This document shows positions 46,929 through 54,686 of a stretch of 64,000 nt of DNA, in pieces (the stretch's first letter is position 1; each line of letters starts with the position of its first letter). Below the pieces are notes generated by a model. That model searched no databases and was not told the DNA's origin. It was given only the letters and a program-made list of their open reading frames with translations. This DNA comes from Paradevosia sp036499825 (lineage in GTDB: Bacteria > Pseudomonadota > Alphaproteobacteria > Rhizobiales > Devosiaceae). The position numbers and the translations under genes are program-made. The stretch is taken from the NCBI GenBank assembly GCA_036499825.1, contig DASYCZ010000043.1, forward strand, positions 123,209 through 187,208, in the 5' to 3' direction.

Positions 46929-48173
46929 TTATGCCGCCGAGGCCGCGAGGCGCCGGAGTGGGGCGGGAAACAATGCCACGGCGACAAGGCTTGCGACCCC
47001 GCCCAGGACCCACACCGCCATCCAGGTGCCGGCCGTCATGAGCACCGGCACGGACAGCGGCACGACGAAAAAGCTGATGAACATGAAGGTATTGCCGAGC
47101 CCGAGCGCGGTGCCGGACTGCGCCGCGCCGGCCCTGGTGGCGAGTTCCGCATAGGCAACGCCATGCCAGGCCGAGGCGATGATGCCACCAACGACAAGGA
47201 GCGCGACGATGACGACGGCGTGCTGGCCCGGCAAGGTGACGGTAACGGCGAGAAGCAGGAAGATTGCCGCCGACATCACGCTGCAAAAGCGCAGATAAGC
47301 GCGGCGATTGTCGTGCCGGTCGGTCCAGCGTCCGCTCCAGACGCGCATCACGGCGGCGCCCAACTGCACGGCAATGAGGCTGGCGCTGGTGAGCCAGGTG
47401 GCGGCGCCGAGAAAATCGTGCAGGAACACCGTCCCGAAGGTGACGACACAGATCTGCGGAGCGCCCAAAATGCCGATACCCAGCGCCAGCCGCCAGACGA
47501 GTGTGTCACGCAGCGGCGATTTGGCATTTGTGGGTGTGGTGAGCGTCTGGGCGGCGCGCTCCGGCGGTTCGCGGACCCAGACCCAGGTGAGGATCGTCGT
47601 TACGGCGCATAGTGCCGCCAGCACGCCGAAGATCCAGACAAAGCCGAATGGTGCGAGGAATGGCAGGAGCAGGGCGCCGATGGCGCCGCCCACCGGCACC
47701 GCGGTCTGCCTGATGCTCATGGCAAAACCCCGCTCGCGCGCCGCGAACCAGGCCATGATGGCGCGGCCGCTGGAGCCGTTGACGCTGCCGCCCAACAGGC
47801 CGAGCAAGAGCATGCCGCCGGCGAGGCTGGCCATGCCGGGAACGGTGCTGCCAGAAGGCACGACGAACACCGCCATCAACGCCAGGGCCAGGGCGGTCGA
47901 GGCCAGGCCGAGCAGCAGCACGCGGCGATCGCCCCAGCGGTCGGTGAGCAGTCCCCAGGGCAGTTCGCTAATGGCGACGCCCAGGCCCAGCAGCCCGAGC
48001 ACCATGCCGAGGCTGTTGATATCGAGATGGTAGTCGGCGCGCATCGCCACGGCCGTGGTCGGGATGCCGGCGAAGGCCGCCGAAAAACTGGCATTGGCGG
48101 CAACGCCGACGCCCAGCACTTTCCATCTATGGCGGTCTGCCTCTGGGCTGGGAACAAGGGGAGTTATCTGCAC
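46929..48173 (-). CDS. MFS transporter
   Basis: A 414-residue, roughly 12-helix major facilitator protein, probably an exporter or uptake carrier of a small organic compound; substrate unknown. The A-motif-like 'GLLTDRWGDRRVLLLGLAS' lies between helices 2 and 3. Start: GTG 48173 has GAGG 7 bases upstream and begins close to the first helix; ATGs at 48239 and 48245 give a longer N-terminus without a clear ribosome binding site. It diverges from a LysR-type regulator, with a LysR-like operator between them, so the regulator probably controls it. Confidence 0.85.
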   Translation of the reverse strand: MQITPLVPSPEADRHRWKVLGVGVAANASFSAAFAGIPTTAVAMRADYHLDINSLGMVLGLLGLGVAISELPWGLLTDRWGDRRVLLLGLASTALALALMAVFVVPSGSTVPGMASLAGGMLLLGLLGGSVNGSSGRAIMAWFAARERGFAMSIRQTAVPVGGAIGALLLPFLAPFGFVWIFGVLAALCAVTTILTWVWVREPPERAAQTLTTPTNAKSPLRDTLVWRLALGIGILGAPQICVVTFGTVFLHDFLGAATWLTSASLIAVQLGAAVMRVWSGRWTDRHDNRRAYLRFCSVMSAAIFLLLAVTVTLPGQHAVVIVALLVVGGIIASAWHGVAYAELATRAGAAQSGTALGLGNTFMFISFFVVPLSVPVLMTAGTWMAVWVLGGVASLVAVALFPAPLRRLAASAA

Positions 48174-48252
48174 GGCGAAACCTCGAATGCTGCTTGGTCG
48201 ACCCGTTTCGGGCTTGACCAAACCAGCATGCCCACTCATGATCATGCTGAAA

Positions 48253-48273
48253 ATCAGAAAATACAGTACTGAT
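48253..48273. promoter_or_regulatory. LysR-type operator (T-N11-A palindrome)
   Basis: ATCAG (48253-48257) and CTGAT (48269-48273) are inverted around 11 bases, the classic LysR-type T-N11-A recognition form. A related half-site CCTGAAAATAC follows at 48278. It sits between the MFS gene and the LysR gene, close to the regulator's start, as expected for an autoregulated divergent pair. Confidence 0.7.
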
Positions 48274-48298
48274 AATCCTGAAAATACGGATGATCGTG

Positions 48299-49216
48299 AT
48301 GCGGCAGATAAACCTCGATGTGGATGTGCTCCGCGGTTTCGCCACGGGTATGGATGTCGGCAGTTACGCCAAGGCGGCAACATTACTCGGCCGCTCGACC
48401 TCGGCGGTCAGTGCGCAATTGAAAAAGTTGGAAGAGCAGGCCGGCACACCGCTCTTCCGGCGCTCGGGGCGCGGGCTGGCGCTGACCGAGGCGGGCGAAA
48501 CCATGCTGGCCTATGCCCGTCGCATGGTGGCGCTGAACGATGAGGCGACGGCGGCGGTGCGGGGTGTTGAACTTGAAGGCTGGGTTCGCTTCGGTTTGCA
48601 GGAGGATTTCAGCGAGCTCTTGCTGCCCGAAGTGCTCGGCCGTTTTGCGCGCGCCCATCCCAAGGTGCGGATCGAGGCGCGGGTGGCCCGCAATGCCGAA
48701 TTGCTGGAACAGTTCGAGGCTGGCAACCTCGATATCGCCCTGGCCTGGGCCGAAGGCGCCCTGGCGCGCGGCGGCGAACTGATCGCCGAGCTGCCGATGC
48801 GCTGGATAGGGCCGGCAAACGGACCGCTGCCCTGGACTCCTGGTGGCAGCGAACCGTTGCCCCTTATCGCTTTCGAGGGGAATTGCGTCTTCCGTAACCG
48901 GCCGACTGCCGAACTCGATCGGACCGGTATCGCCTGGCGGCTGGCCTTCACCAGTCCCAGCCTCAGCGGTCTGTGGGCGGCGACGGCGGCAGGCCTCGGT
49001 CTGACGGTGCGTTCAACCATCGCCCTGCCGAGCCGGGTGCGCATGATTTCTCCCGGCGAGGCGGACCTGCCGGCCTTGCCGCATGTCGGCCTCAGCCTTC
49101 ACCGTTCCAAGCGGAATATGGGACCGGCCGCAACCCGGTTCGGCGAAATCGTGCTGGAGGCGGTGCGCGCCGCGGCGACCGCGTCTGAAGCCGCGGCGGC
49201 CCTGCAGGTGAAATAG
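48299..49216 (+). CDS. LysR-family transcriptional regulator
   Basis: A 305-residue DNA-binding regulator. The N-terminal winged helix is clear: 'DVDVLRGFATGMDVGSYAKAA' then 'LGRSTSAVSAQLKKLEEQAGTPLFRRSGRGLALTEAG'-type sequence (helix-turn-helix about residues 18-40), followed by a two-lobed effector domain. The effector cannot be deduced. ATG 48299 has GGATGA upstream; ATG 48290, three codons earlier, is an alternative. It is divergent from the MFS gene and likely its activator or repressor through the operator at 48253-48273. Confidence 0.9.
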   Translation: MRQINLDVDVLRGFATGMDVGSYAKAATLLGRSTSAVSAQLKKLEEQAGTPLFRRSGRGLALTEAGETMLAYARRMVALNDEATAAVRGVELEGWVRFGLQEDFSELLLPEVLGRFARAHPKVRIEARVARNAELLEQFEAGNLDIALAWAEGALARGGELIAELPMRWIGPANGPLPWTPGGSEPLPLIAFEGNCVFRNRPTAELDRTGIAWRLAFTSPSLSGLWAATAAGLGLTVRSTIALPSRVRMISPGEADLPALPHVGLSLHRSKRNMGPAATRFGEIVLEAVRAAATASEAAAALQVK

Positions 49217-49406
49217 TTTTGCTGTCCGGCGCGCAAACGCCCGTCACTTGTGCTCAAGGAAATGCCTCTCGCAAACCCTCAGCCTGCGGCGGTGGCGATC
49301 GGCGCAAAGCCGCTTGCCGACTGGTCTTTTTGGTGTCGCGCCGGTCTTGTGAGGCTGTGGCTTAGGGCGTATCTCGAAGCCTCGCGCTTACTGGAACATC
49401 TGCCTC

Positions 49407-50321
49407 ATGACCGCTTCCACCGCCACGCTTTCCCACCTGCAATCGCTCGAAGCCGAGAGCATCGAGATTTTCCGGGAGGTGGCTGCGAGCTTCGAGCGGC
49501 CGGTGATGATGTATTCCATCGGCAAGGATTCGAGTGTGCTGCTGCATTTGGCACGCAAGGCTTTCTATCCCTCCAAGGTACCGTTTCCGCTGCTGCACAT
49601 CGATACGACGTGGAAGTTCCACGAGATGATCGCCTTCCGTGACCGTATGGCCAGGGAATACGACCTGGACCTGTTGGTGCACACCAATCCGGAAGGCATC
49701 GCCAACAATGTGACGCCGTTCACCTACGGCTCGTCGCGCTATACCGACATCATGAAGACGCAGGCGCTGCGCCAGGCGCTCAATGCCGGTAAGTACGACG
49801 CTGCCATCGGCGGCGCCCGGCGCGACGAAGAAAAGAGCCGCGCCAAGGAGCGGATCTTTTCGCACCGCAACGCCAACCACGTCTGGGACCCCAAGAACCA
49901 GCGTCCCGAACTCTGGCGTATCTTCAACACGCGGCTGGCGCCGGGTGAGAGCATGCGCGTGTTCCCGATTTCCAACTGGACCGAGCTGGATATCTGGACT
50001 TACATCTATTCCGAGAACATCCCGATCGTGCCGCTGTATTTCGCGCGTCCGCGTCCAGTGGTCGAGCGCCAGGGCACGCTGATCATGGTGGACGATGAGC
50101 GCTATCCACTGGAGCAGGGTGAGGTGCCACGCGAGGAGACTGTTCGTTTTCGGACGCTCGGTTGCTACCCGCTGACCGGGGCCATCCGCTCCGACGCCGG
50201 CGATCTGCCCTCGATCATCATGGAGATGCAGGCGAGCCGGACCTCGGAACGGGAAGGCCGCCTGATCGACAGCGATCAGGCCGGCTCGATGGAAAAGAAG
50301 AAGCAGGAAGGCTATTTCTGA
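49407..50321 (+). CDS. cysD: Sulfate adenylyltransferase subunit 2
   Basis: ATP-sulfurylase small subunit that forms APS from sulfate and ATP, driven by the CysN GTPase. The 304-residue protein has the PP-loop 'MMYSIGKDSSVLLHLARKAF', 'LLHIDTTWKFHEMIAFRDRM', 'GGARRDEEKSRAKERIFSHR' and 'NWTELDIWTYIYSENIPIVP'. The 190 bases upstream hold no other gene; a promoter is expected there but no clear element was found. The stop overlaps the cysNC start (TGATG). Confidence 0.97.
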   Translation: MTASTATLSHLQSLEAESIEIFREVAASFERPVMMYSIGKDSSVLLHLARKAFYPSKVPFPLLHIDTTWKFHEMIAFRDRMAREYDLDLLVHTNPEGIANNVTPFTYGSSRYTDIMKTQALRQALNAGKYDAAIGGARRDEEKSRAKERIFSHRNANHVWDPKNQRPELWRIFNTRLAPGESMRVFPISNWTELDIWTYIYSENIPIVPLYFARPRPVVERQGTLIMVDDERYPLEQGEVPREETVRFRTLGCYPLTGAIRSDAGDLPSIIMEMQASRTSEREGRLIDSDQAGSMEKKKQEGYF

Positions 50322-52219
50322 TGACCACGGCCACTGCGCTCGCCACCCCCGAAACCGCCCTCGACGCCTGGCTCTCGGAGCAGACCGACAAGGGGCTGTT
50401 GCGCTTTCTCACCTGCGGCAGCGTCGATGACGGCAAGTCGACCCTGATCGGGCGGCTGCTCTATGACAGCCAGCTTATCCTCGATGACCAGCTCGCCTCG
50501 CTCCGCAAGGAAAGCCGCAATCGCACCACGGGTGACGAGGGCATCGATTTTTCCTTGCTGGTGGACGGTCTCACGGCTGAACGCGAGCAGGGCATCACCA
50601 TCGATGTGGCCTATCGGTTCTTCTCGACGGCGCGGCGCAAGTTCATCGTCGCCGACACGCCCGGCCATGAACAATATACCCGCAACATGGCGACCGGCGC
50701 TTCCAATGCCGACGTGGCGCTGGTGTTGGTCGACGCGCGTAAGGGCTTGCTGACGCAGACGCGGCGCCACAGTTTCATCCTGTCGCTGATCGGGGTGAAG
50801 CACGTGGTCTTGGTGGTCAACAAGATCGACCTTGTCGGCTACGACGTCGATACCTTCAACGCTATCGAGAGTGCCTATCGGGCATTTGCCGAGCCGCTCG
50901 GCTTCAAGACGTTGCAGGCGATACCCGTATCGGCTCTGCGCGGTGACAATATTCTGGCGCCGAGCGCCGAGACCCCCTGGTATTCCGGCCCGCAACTGGT
51001 GCCGTATCTCGAAGAGATCGAGGTCGCCGAAGACCGCGTCGAGCAGAATTTGCGGTTCCCCGTACAATGGGTAAACCGCGCCAGCCTCGATTTCCGTGGT
51101 TTTTCGGGCACCGTGGCTTCCGGCCGCGTGCGCGTCGGTGACGAAGTGCTGGTCGCCGCATCGCGGACGCCGGCTCAGGTCACGCGTATCGTCACCATGG
51201 ATGGCGACCTGACGACGGCGATTGCCGGACAGGCCGTGACGCTGGTGCTCGATCGCGAGGTCGATATCTCGCGTGGCGATATGCTGGTGCATCCCGGCGA
51301 GACGCCGGAATATTCGACGCAATTCCAGGCCCGCGTCATCTGGATGCAGGAAGAGCCGGCCTTTCCGGGCCGGTCTTATCTCCTCAAGCTGGGCTCGCAA
51401 CTGGTGCCGGTGACCATCACCGGGCTGAAGTTCCGCACCAACGTCAATACGCTGGAGCATACCGCGGCAACCAAGCTGGAACTCAATGAGGTCGGCACGC
51501 TCACCCTGGCGACCGACAAGCCGGTGGCGTTCGACGCCTATAGCGGCAACGCCCAGACAGGCGCCTTCATCCTGATCGACCGGCTGTCCAACGCCACGCT
51601 GGGCGCGGGCGTCATCGATTTTGGCCTGAGGCGCGCACAGAACCTGTCGTACCAGAGCTTCGACGTGAACCGGCAGGTTCGCGCCGAGATGAAACGCCAG
51701 GAACCGCATATCGTGTGGTTCACCGGCCTGTCTGGTTCCGGCAAGTCGACGGTCGCCAACTTGATCGAGAAGCGTCTCACCGCCGAGGGCAAGCACGCCT
51801 ATATCCTCGACGGCGATAATATCCGCCACGGGCTCAATAAGGATCTCGGCTTCACCGAGGCCGATCGCGTCGAAAACATTCGCCGCGTCGGCGAAGTGGC
51901 ACGGCTGATGGCCGATGCGGGGCTGATCGTGCTGGTGTCGTTCATCTCGCCGTTCCGCAACGAACGGCGGCTGGCGCGCGACATTGCCGGGGATATTCGG
52001 TTCACCGAAGTCTATGTCGATACGCCCCTGGAAGTGTGCGAAGCACGTGATCCCAAGGGGCTCTACGCCCGGGCGCGGCGCGGCGAGATCAAGAATTTTA
52101 CGGGCATCGACAGCCCGTTCGAGGCACCCGAGAACCCGGACTTTGTGCTGCATGGGGCGGATTACAGCCCTGAGGAGCTGTCGGAGAGCCTTTATGCGGA
52201 GTTGTTTGAGGGGGAGTGA
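50321..52219 (+). CDS. cysN: Bifunctional sulfate adenylyltransferase subunit 1 / adenylylsulfate kinase
   Basis: CysN-CysC fusion of 632 residues that with CysD turns sulfate into APS and then PAPS. The N-terminal EF-Tu-like GTPase shows 'CGSVDDGKSTLIGRLLYDSQ', 'DTPGHEQYTRNMATGAS' and 'VVNKIDLVGYD'; the C-terminal kinase starts around residue 455 with a P-loop 'FTGLSGSGKSTVANLIEKRL' near residue 467 and 'EVYVDTPLEVCEARDPKGLY'. The CysNC fusion (NodQ-like) is common in Hyphomicrobiales. PAPS production points either to PAPS reduction or to sulfated glycans. Start ATG 50321 overlaps the cysD stop; the longer upstream frame is a shadow. Confidence 0.96.
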   Translation: MTTATALATPETALDAWLSEQTDKGLLRFLTCGSVDDGKSTLIGRLLYDSQLILDDQLASLRKESRNRTTGDEGIDFSLLVDGLTAEREQGITIDVAYRFFSTARRKFIVADTPGHEQYTRNMATGASNADVALVLVDARKGLLTQTRRHSFILSLIGVKHVVLVVNKIDLVGYDVDTFNAIESAYRAFAEPLGFKTLQAIPVSALRGDNILAPSAETPWYSGPQLVPYLEEIEVAEDRVEQNLRFPVQWVNRASLDFRGFSGTVASGRVRVGDEVLVAASRTPAQVTRIVTMDGDLTTAIAGQAVTLVLDREVDISRGDMLVHPGETPEYSTQFQARVIWMQEEPAFPGRSYLLKLGSQLVPVTITGLKFRTNVNTLEHTAATKLELNEVGTLTLATDKPVAFDAYSGNAQTGAFILIDRLSNATLGAGVIDFGLRRAQNLSYQSFDVNRQVRAEMKRQEPHIVWFTGLSGSGKSTVANLIEKRLTAEGKHAYILDGDNIRHGLNKDLGFTEADRVENIRRVGEVARLMADAGLIVLVSFISPFRNERRLARDIAGDIRFTEVYVDTPLEVCEARDPKGLYARARRGEIKNFTGIDSPFEAPENPDFVLHGADYSPEELSESLYAELFEGE

Positions 52220-52768
52220 GAGTCTCGCCTTAACTCCGGCATTCGAGACGGGAGGAGGGGAACCGCGCTGCGTCAGCTCCGCGGCTTCTCTCACCTTCTG
52301 GGAAGGATTGGGTGTGAGGGGATTTCACGCCACGCCTTGAATCAAGCTCTCAACAATGGGCACTAAGCGACTCTTCGGACTCCCTTTTCGCCTGCGACGT
52401 CCATTCATCGTCTGACCGTCATGCGTCGCTTTAAAGGAGGCGACGGTGCGCCGTGATGTTTCGATCTGCGTTCTCTTTTGGGCTAACCTCGCCTGAATCA
52501 TCCTCTCCAGAACCCACGCTAAGTGACTCTGCACGCACGCCGTTTCGTCAACGTCGTAGTTAAATTCCGTTAATCCGTTTGGCGAGGATGTGGCGAGCAA
52601 GAGTCTGGATTCGGGCGACATTTCCCTGGTCGATAAAAAGCGATGCATGTTTGCAACGTGGGATCTCAAAAGCCCGACGGCATGCGTCCTTTTGGGCTGG
52701 CGGAGGTTTATCCGTCGGAAGGCCTGCGGCACACTCTTCGCAGCGTCTGTTGTCTAGGAGTTCTACAA
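52220..52768. other. 549-base non-coding stretch before the outer membrane protein gene
   Basis: No convincing gene. A 135-codon minus-strand frame (52325-52732) exists, but it has no ribosome binding site or recognisable domain, is Arg/Ser/Gln-rich, and looks like a translated non-coding repeat. The left part (52220-52330) and the middle part read like dispersed intergenic sequence of Hyphomicrobiales. Near the right end AGCCC (52669-52673) can pair with GGGCT (52693-52697), and AGGAG (52756-52760) is the ribosome binding site of the next gene, so a long structured 5' leader is possible. Confidence 0.4.
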
Positions 52769-53410
52769 ATGAAAACCACCTTCAAGATCATGCTCGTTGC
52801 CGGCGCAGCGATGGGCTTTAGCGGTTCAACGATGGCTGCCGATCTTTATTCGCAGGCGGCGCCGATTGCCGCTCCCGTCATGGAACAGGCGCCCACCGCC
52901 TCCACCTGGGCCGGGCCTTATGCCGGTCTGCAGGTCGGTCACGCCTGGGGCACGGTCGATTCCAATCTTCCAGACTCTGCCGATGTCAGCGGTTGGACCC
53001 TTGGCGGTCAGGTCGGTTACAATTTCTATCTCGACAATAACATTGTTATGGGCGCTGAAGGCGACCTCAACTGGACCAACCAGGAGGGCACCTTCGCCAG
53101 CGGCGATACCTACAAGAAGGATTGGGAAGGGTCAGCTCGTGCCCGCCTCGGCTATGATCTCGATGGCATCATGCCTTACGCCGAGGCCGGCATAGCCTTC
53201 GCCAAGGGCACAGTCGACAGCGGGCCCGCCAGTTTCGCCGCGACGCATACCGGCTGGACGGCCGGCGCGGGCGTTGAAATGAAGCTCGCCGACCAGGTGT
53301 CGGCCAATGCCGAGTATCGCTATACCGACTATGGCGAGCAGGATTACGGCGCCGGCAGCGATAAGCTGACCGACAACAGCCTGCGCCTTGGGGTGAACTA
53401 TCACTTCTAG
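52769..53410 (+). CDS. Omp25/31-type outer membrane beta-barrel protein
   Basis: A 213-residue small porin-like barrel. Signal peptide 'MKTTFKIMLVAGAAMGFSGSTMAADLYSQ' region with cleavage after 'TMA'; then alternating amphipathic strands such as 'WAGPYAGLQVGHAWG', 'WTLGGQVGYNFYLDNNIVMG', 'ARARLGYDLDGIMPYAEAG' and 'AEYRYTDYGEQDYG', ending in the barrel signature '...LRLGVNYHF' with terminal Phe. This fits the heat-resistant agglutinin/Omp25-31 family of Hyphomicrobiales. ATG 52769 follows AGGAG; the open frame upstream has no signal peptide. A palindromic repeat begins within its stop codon. Confidence 0.92.
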   Translation: MKTTFKIMLVAGAAMGFSGSTMAADLYSQAAPIAAPVMEQAPTASTWAGPYAGLQVGHAWGTVDSNLPDSADVSGWTLGGQVGYNFYLDNNIVMGAEGDLNWTNQEGTFASGDTYKKDWEGSARARLGYDLDGIMPYAEAGIAFAKGTVDSGPASFAATHTGWTAGAGVEMKLADQVSANAEYRYTDYGEQDYGAGSDKLTDNSLRLGVNYHF

Positions 53411-53512
53411 AGCGCTTCACGTTTTGATTGCATCAAAACGAGCGCTCTAAGTCTTTGTGTTGGCGCGTTTTCGAGTTGGAAAAGTGGCATCCACTTTTCC
53501 TGAAAACGCTCT
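53408..53512. repeat. Two-part palindromic intergenic element
   Basis: First palindrome: TAGAGCGCT (53408-53416) pairs with AGCGCTCTA (53441-53449), enclosing CGTTTTGAT / ATCAAAACG with a 3-base loop. Second palindrome: GCGTTTTC and AAAAGTGG pair with CCACTTTT and GAAAACGC (53465-53510), ending in CTCTAG. This AGAGCG...CACTTTTCCTGAAAACGCTCTA type is widespread between genes in Hyphomicrobiales. The first arm includes the TAG stop codon of the outer membrane protein gene. A degraded relative may lie at 8690-8760. Confidence 0.75.
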
Positions 53513-53536
53513 AGGATCGGCTGCGCTTTTGAGAAG

Positions 53537-53564
53537 GGCCGGGCCATTGTGCCCGGCCTTTTCG
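53537..53564 (+). terminator. Intrinsic terminator of the outer membrane protein gene
   Basis: GGCCGGGC (53537-53544) pairs with GCCCGGCC (53551-53558) around CATTGT, followed by TTTTCGTT. It lies in the convergent gap with the cyd operon. Confidence 0.85.
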
Positions 53565-53565
53565 T

Positions 53566-53682
53566 TCAGGCGCCCAGCATCAGCTTGATCGCGAGGCCGA
53601 TGACCGCCACGACCAATACGCCCGCAACCCAGAGCCCGACGAACCAGAGAAGGCGCCGCGGCAATGACTGCGGCTCGGGCAT
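53566..53682 (-). CDS. DUF2474 family small subunit-like protein of cytochrome bd
   Basis: A 38-residue membrane peptide: polar 'MPEPQSLPRRLL' then one hydrophobic helix 'WFVGLWVAGVLVVAVIGLAI'. It is the last gene of the cyd operon, its ATG overlapping the cydB stop as TAATG. The sequence pattern matches DUF2474, a family found after cydAB of the cyanide-insensitive oxidase type and comparable in place and size to CydX. It probably stabilises the oxidase; the role is inferred from position. Confidence 0.85.
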   Translation of the reverse strand: MPEPQSLPRRLLWFVGLWVAGVLVVAVIGLAIKLMLGA

Positions 53683-54686
53683 TAGTGGTAGCCCTCGTGC
53701 GGATCGATTTTGCCGCGGAACACCCAATAGGCGAAACCCGTATAGATCAGGATGATCGGGATCAATATCGAGGCGCCGACCAGGAGGAAGGCGAGCGAAC
53801 TGTCGGGCGAGGCGGCTTCCTCGATGGTGAGGGCCCCCGGTACGATATAGGGGTAAAAGCTGATGCCGATGCCCGCATAGCTGAGAACGAACAGCCCGAG
53901 TGCCGCGACGAACGGCTGCAGATGCTTGTCGGTGGTGAGGCCGCGCCACAGGAGATAGGCGCAGATGGCCAGCAGCATCGGCACGAAGGCCGAGAAGAAC
54001 ATCGTCGGCCAGCCGAACCAGCGCTGAAAATAGATGGGGTTGATAAAGGGCGTCCATAGGCTCACCGCCCCGATCAGCACCAGCATGGCAACGCCGGCCA
54101 CCATGGCGATGCGGCGGGCTCGCGCCTGCAGGTCGCCATGCGTCTTGAGGTTGAGCCAGGTGGCCCCCAACAGGCTGTAGCCGACGAGCACGGCGATGCC
54201 CGTAAGGATGCTGAACGGGGTCAGCCAATCCCACCAGCCGCCCGCATAGGCGCGATTTTCAATCTTGATACCCTGCACCAGGGCGCCGAGCGCAATGCCC
54301 TGCATAAGGCCGGCGATGGTTGAGCCGCCCCAGAAGGCGACGTCCCAATAGATGCTGGCGCGCTGGGTACGCCAGCGGAACTCGAAGGCCACGCCGCGAA
54401 AGACGAGGCCGAGCAGCATCAGGATGATGGGCATGTAAAGCGCCGGCAGCACGGTGGCATAGACCAGCGGGAACACGGCCAGCAGGCCGCCGCCGCCAAG
54501 CACCAGCCAGGTCTCGTTGCCGTCCCAGACCGGGGCGATCGAGTTGGTCATGACATCGCGGTCACCGCGTTCGCGGAACAGCGGGAACAGGATGCCGACG
54601 CCCAGATCGAAGCCGTCCAGCACCACATAGGCGAGGACGGCGAAGGCGATCAACGCCGCCCAGACGAAGGCGAGATCAAGCACCAT
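53682..54686 (-). CDS. cydB: Cytochrome bd-type ubiquinol oxidase subunit II
   Basis: Membrane subunit of the bd quinol oxidase. The 334-residue protein has eight or nine membrane helices and the family motifs 'DLAFVWAALIAFAVLAYVVL' with 'DGFDLGVGILFP', 'SIAPVWDGNETWLVLGGGGL', 'FRGVAFEFRWRTQ' and 'WTPFINPIYFQRW'. The start was set at 54686 ('MVLDLAFVWAAL'); the frame runs 18 codons further but into cydA. It overlaps cydA by 11 bases and the DUF2474 gene by 1 base, a tight three-gene operon. Confidence 0.95.
   Translation of the reverse strand: MVLDLAFVWAALIAFAVLAYVVLDGFDLGVGILFPLFRERGDRDVMTNSIAPVWDGNETWLVLGGGGLLAVFPLVYATVLPALYMPIILMLLGLVFRGVAFEFRWRTQRASIYWDVAFWGGSTIAGLMQGIALGALVQGIKIENRAYAGGWWDWLTPFSILTGIAVLVGYSLLGATWLNLKTHGDLQARARRIAMVAGVAMLVLIGAVSLWTPFINPIYFQRWFGWPTMFFSAFVPMLLAICAYLLWRGLTTDKHLQPFVAALGLFVLSYAGIGISFYPYIVPGALTIEEAASPDSSLAFLLVGASILIPIILIYTGFAYWVFRGKIDPHEGYH

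Noticed and set aside
49250..49642. 130-codon frame before and into cysD
   Set aside because: Most of it overlaps cysD in another frame and has no start signal.
50312..52294. 660-codon open frame antisense to cysNC
   Set aside because: Shadow of a certain gene; composition rich in Arg/His/Asp with no family features.
52325..52732. 135-codon minus-strand frame
   Set aside because: No ribosome binding site or domain; reads like a translated intergenic repeat, so listed only as a gap.
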